From Treponema zioleckii (GTDB lineage Bacteria > Spirochaetota > Spirochaetia > Treponematales > Treponemataceae), in the NCBI RefSeq assembly GCF_014737315.1, contig NZ_JPUF01000005.1, positions 1-64,000 on the forward strand: 64,000 nt of DNA, written 5' to 3'. Below, piece by piece: positions 62,031-64,000 of the stretch. The notes beneath the pieces were generated by a model. That model was not told the DNA's origin. It searched no databases and saw only the letters and a program-made list of their open reading frames with translations. Position 1 is the stretch's first letter. Every line of letters starts with the position of its first letter. A program made the position numbers and the translations under genes.

Positions 62031-64000
62031 TTAAGGCACGCTTTCTTCCACCGTTCGCTCTACGTTTAGTTTTCCTGTGCGAATCAGCTCTAGCATTATT
62101 TCTACCAAGCCTGGATCAAATTGAGTCCCGGAACAACGTTTTAATTCGCTTACAACAAAGTTCATATCCAAGGCTTTTCTATAAACGCGGGTTGCCGTCA
62201 TTGCGTCAAATGCGTCCGCAATGCCAATAATGCGTGCGTTGAGCGGAATTTCTTCTCCTTTTAGTCCGTTCGGGTAGCCTGAACCGTCGTAATGTTCATG
62301 ATGAAACCTTGCGCCTTCATCTACATGCGGAATAAGTGTAAAGTCTTTTAAAATCTCGCCTCCAATAATGGTATGAGTCTTCATAACTTCATATTCATCA
62401 TTTGCAAGAGGGGCAGGTTTGTTTAAAACACTGTCGGGTACGCCAATTTTTCCAATATCATGCAGAAGTCCAGTGTTTTTGATTTGTTCAAGTTCTTCTT
62501 CCGAAAAATCAAGTTCGCGGGCAATCAAAACTGCGTATTCTGCAACACGGAAAGAATGGCGTCCCGTACTTTTGTCGCGAGCTTCAACGGCATTCGCAAT
62601 GGAAAAAATCGTCTCGTTGCCCATGCGCACTTGCCGCTTGATAGCTTCCATTTCTTCTTTTTGTTTTTCTTTTGCCTTTCTGCCGTAACTCGCCATTACG
62701 TAACTTGTAAGCCAGGCAATCGCAAGAGTTGCAACACCCACTGTATAAAGCATAAAATACCAGTTGTCGTAAATGCGGTAAGTTTTTGAAAGAATGTATG
62801 TCGCTTCCTCAACTGTCTCGCGACCTTTTGAATCCAAAACGCCAAGATGGAATTTATATTCACCGGCACGCAGATTTGTGTACACAATGCTTGAAAGTTC
62901 ACTTTGCAGCATAACGGCAGGTTTTTCATCACCCCCCTCAAAATACAGACTTATATAGGGCGTGTTTAAAGAATAATTTATGATTTCAGGCACAATTTCG
63001 AGCGTCGTACTTTCGGCAGAAATTACAAAAGGAATATCCTTTTGAACGATGTGCCGTTTTCCGTCAATCAACACGGATTTTAACTGCATTCGATAGGAAT
63101 GTTCAGCCTTGTCATACGTGTTCAGATTTATTCGGTTGGCTCCATTGTCACAAGAAAGATACAAGTCGCCATTTTCGTCCAAATAGTTCCACGAATTTGC
63201 GGTGAGTGAACCTCGCAATCCTTTTTTCAAATCCAAAAGCTCAAAGTCAAGTTTTTCGCCACTTAAAAGTTCGTCACGATTCACCACGAAAATACCTGCC
63301 CCGCTCAAAACGAAGATATTTTTGTTTTCGCGCACAACAAGGTCGTAATTGTTGGAGAAAGGAAAATTCGAAAGCAGCTTGCAAGAGACTTTGTTGTTTG
63401 AAAAATTCACATAGCACAAGCTGTTGCTTGTTACAACAAAAACACCGTTGGTTGGAAGCACTCCGTCAAAATCATTTACAGTTCGCAAAATAACGTTAGA
63501 TGAAAGTCCGTCCGAACGTTTTATGAGTCTCGAAATCGAATACTTTACGCTAAGCAAATCCCCTTCATCATCATTTTTTATTGGAACAACATTCTTTTTT
63601 ATTAAGGCAAGTCCACCGCCGTCAGTGCCTGCAAGAATCCGCCCATCACGATTTTCGGAAAGCGTAAGAATCACGGAAGTTTCAAGCCCATCTTTTTCGC
63701 CGAGCCACTGAAAAATCTCATCATTTGTTATAAAGCCAATTCCATCGTTTGCACCGGCAACAATTGTTCCGTCCGAAAGCTCAATCGCAAGCCGGAATTC
63801 ATGCCCTCGACCAACATTTGTCATCGTTCCGTCCGGCAAGGCATGAATTATTCCACGCGATTTTGTAGAAATCCAAAGTGAGCCGTCTTTGCTCAAAGTA
63901 AGGCAACGAACCCGAGTTCCAGAAAGAGCTTCGGTAAGTTCATTTTTGAGTGCATGGCCAGTTTTTCCGCTCAAAGCCATAAGTCCGTCGTCAGTGGCAA
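62031..64000 (-). CDS. Beta-propeller / Y_Y_Y / HD-GYP phosphodiesterase, 5' end outside window
   Basis: The frame is open to the right edge, so the N-terminus is missing (about 656 codons seen). The first 330 residues contain two-component-regulator propeller repeats (GSLWISTKSRGIIHALPDG, DGRILAGTDGGGLALI). A Y_Y_Y-like domain (about 350-400), a membrane segment (WYFMLYTVGVATLAIAWL) and a C-terminal HD-GYP domain follow: TGLLHDIGKIGVPDSVL, FHHEHYDGSGYPNGLKGE, ARIIGIADAFDAMTATR. All HD-GYP signature residues are present, so it likely degrades c-di-GMP in response to a periplasmic signal. Confidence 0.92.
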   Translation of the reverse strand, partial: ATDDGLMALSGKTGHALKNELTEALSGTRVRCLTLSKDGSLWISTKSRGIIHALPDGTMTNVGRGHEFRLAIELSDGTIVAGANDGIGFITNDEIFQWLGEKDGLETSVILTLSENRDGRILAGTDGGGLALIKKNVVPIKNDDEGDLLSVKYSISRLIKRSDGLSSNVILRTVNDFDGVLPTNGVFVVTSNSLCYVNFSNNKVSCKLLSNFPFSNNYDLVVRENKNIFVLSGAGIFVVNRDELLSGEKLDFELLDLKKGLRGSLTANSWNYLDENGDLYLSCDNGANRINLNTYDKAEHSYRMQLKSVLIDGKRHIVQKDIPFVISAESTTLEIVPEIINYSLNTPYISLYFEGGDEKPAVMLQSELSSIVYTNLRAGEYKFHLGVLDSKGRETVEEATYILSKTYRIYDNWYFMLYTVGVATLAIAWLTSYVMASYGRKAKEKQKEEMEAIKRQVRMGNETIFSIANAVEARDKSTGRHSFRVAEYAVLIARELDFSEEELEQIKNTGLLHDIGKIGVPDSVLNKPAPLANDEYEVMKTHTIIGGEILKDFTLIPHVDEGARFHHEHYDGSGYPNGLKGEEIPLNARIIGIADAFDAMTATRVYRKALDMNFVVSELKRCSGTQFDPGLVEIMLELIRTGKLNVERTVEESVP

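Overview
The window looks like chromosomal DNA of a host-associated, carbohydrate-fermenting spirochete, most likely a gut or rumen Treponema. The reasons are the AT-rich sequence, many SUMF1-domain and LPP20-type lipoproteins, LplABC-like CUT1 transporters, several large GGDEF/EAL and HD-GYP proteins, and AraPST-like sugar signalling. This is inference; no rRNA or other phylogenetic marker lies in the window, and I saw no tRNA, intact IS element or phage.

Layout. 0-3 kb: an SH3-domain protein running off the left edge, a lytic-transglycosylase-like protein, a frameshifted exonuclease III and a lipoprotein. 3-11 kb: an L-arabinose locus (epimerase, isomerase, FGGY kinase on the minus strand) divergent from a membrane-anchored sugar sensor, histidine kinase and AraC-type response regulator. 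11-13 kb: small lipoproteins and a GNAT pair. 13-25 kb: a fructan/sucrose locus with cytoplasmic GH32, CUT1 binding protein and two permeases, SUMF1 lipoprotein, outer-membrane barrel, and, divergently, a GH32 lipoprotein, a LacI regulator with an apparent internal deletion, and a fructokinase. 25-31 kb: M24 peptidase, 5'-nucleotidase and a GGDEF/EAL protein. 31-37 kb: a giant (about 1,920 codon) GGDEF-EAL-PAS-GAF gene broken by three homopolymer frameshifts. 37-39 kb: three copies of a long palindrome-rich dispersed repeat around an EamA transporter. 39-42 kb: a peroxide-stress cluster (OhrR-like regulator, thioredoxin-reductase-like flavoprotein, glutathione peroxidase, nitroreductase). 42-47 kb: a four-gene CUT2 sugar transporter. 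47-51.6 kb: CsgG/SUMF1 and LPP20 envelope proteins, an acidic protein and TcdA.

51.6-60.1 kb holds the most interesting block: two paralogous copies of an apparently undescribed structured RNA (promoter, conserved 5' domain with a tiny ORF, compensatory AGCUAA hairpin, terminator), a DUF4405 membrane cytochrome, a tracrRNA, a three-times-frameshifted type II-C cas9, cas1, cas2 and an 18-repeat CRISPR array. 60-64 kb: a Cache-GGDEF diguanylate cyclase and a beta-propeller HD-GYP protein running off the right edge. Cyclic-di-GMP turnover is therefore heavily represented.

A cross-cutting caution: eight one-base indels, nearly all in A/T homopolymers, break four otherwise convincing genes (exonuclease III, sugar sensor, giant signalling protein, cas9). 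They may be uncorrected sequencing errors, so these genes may be intact in the organism.
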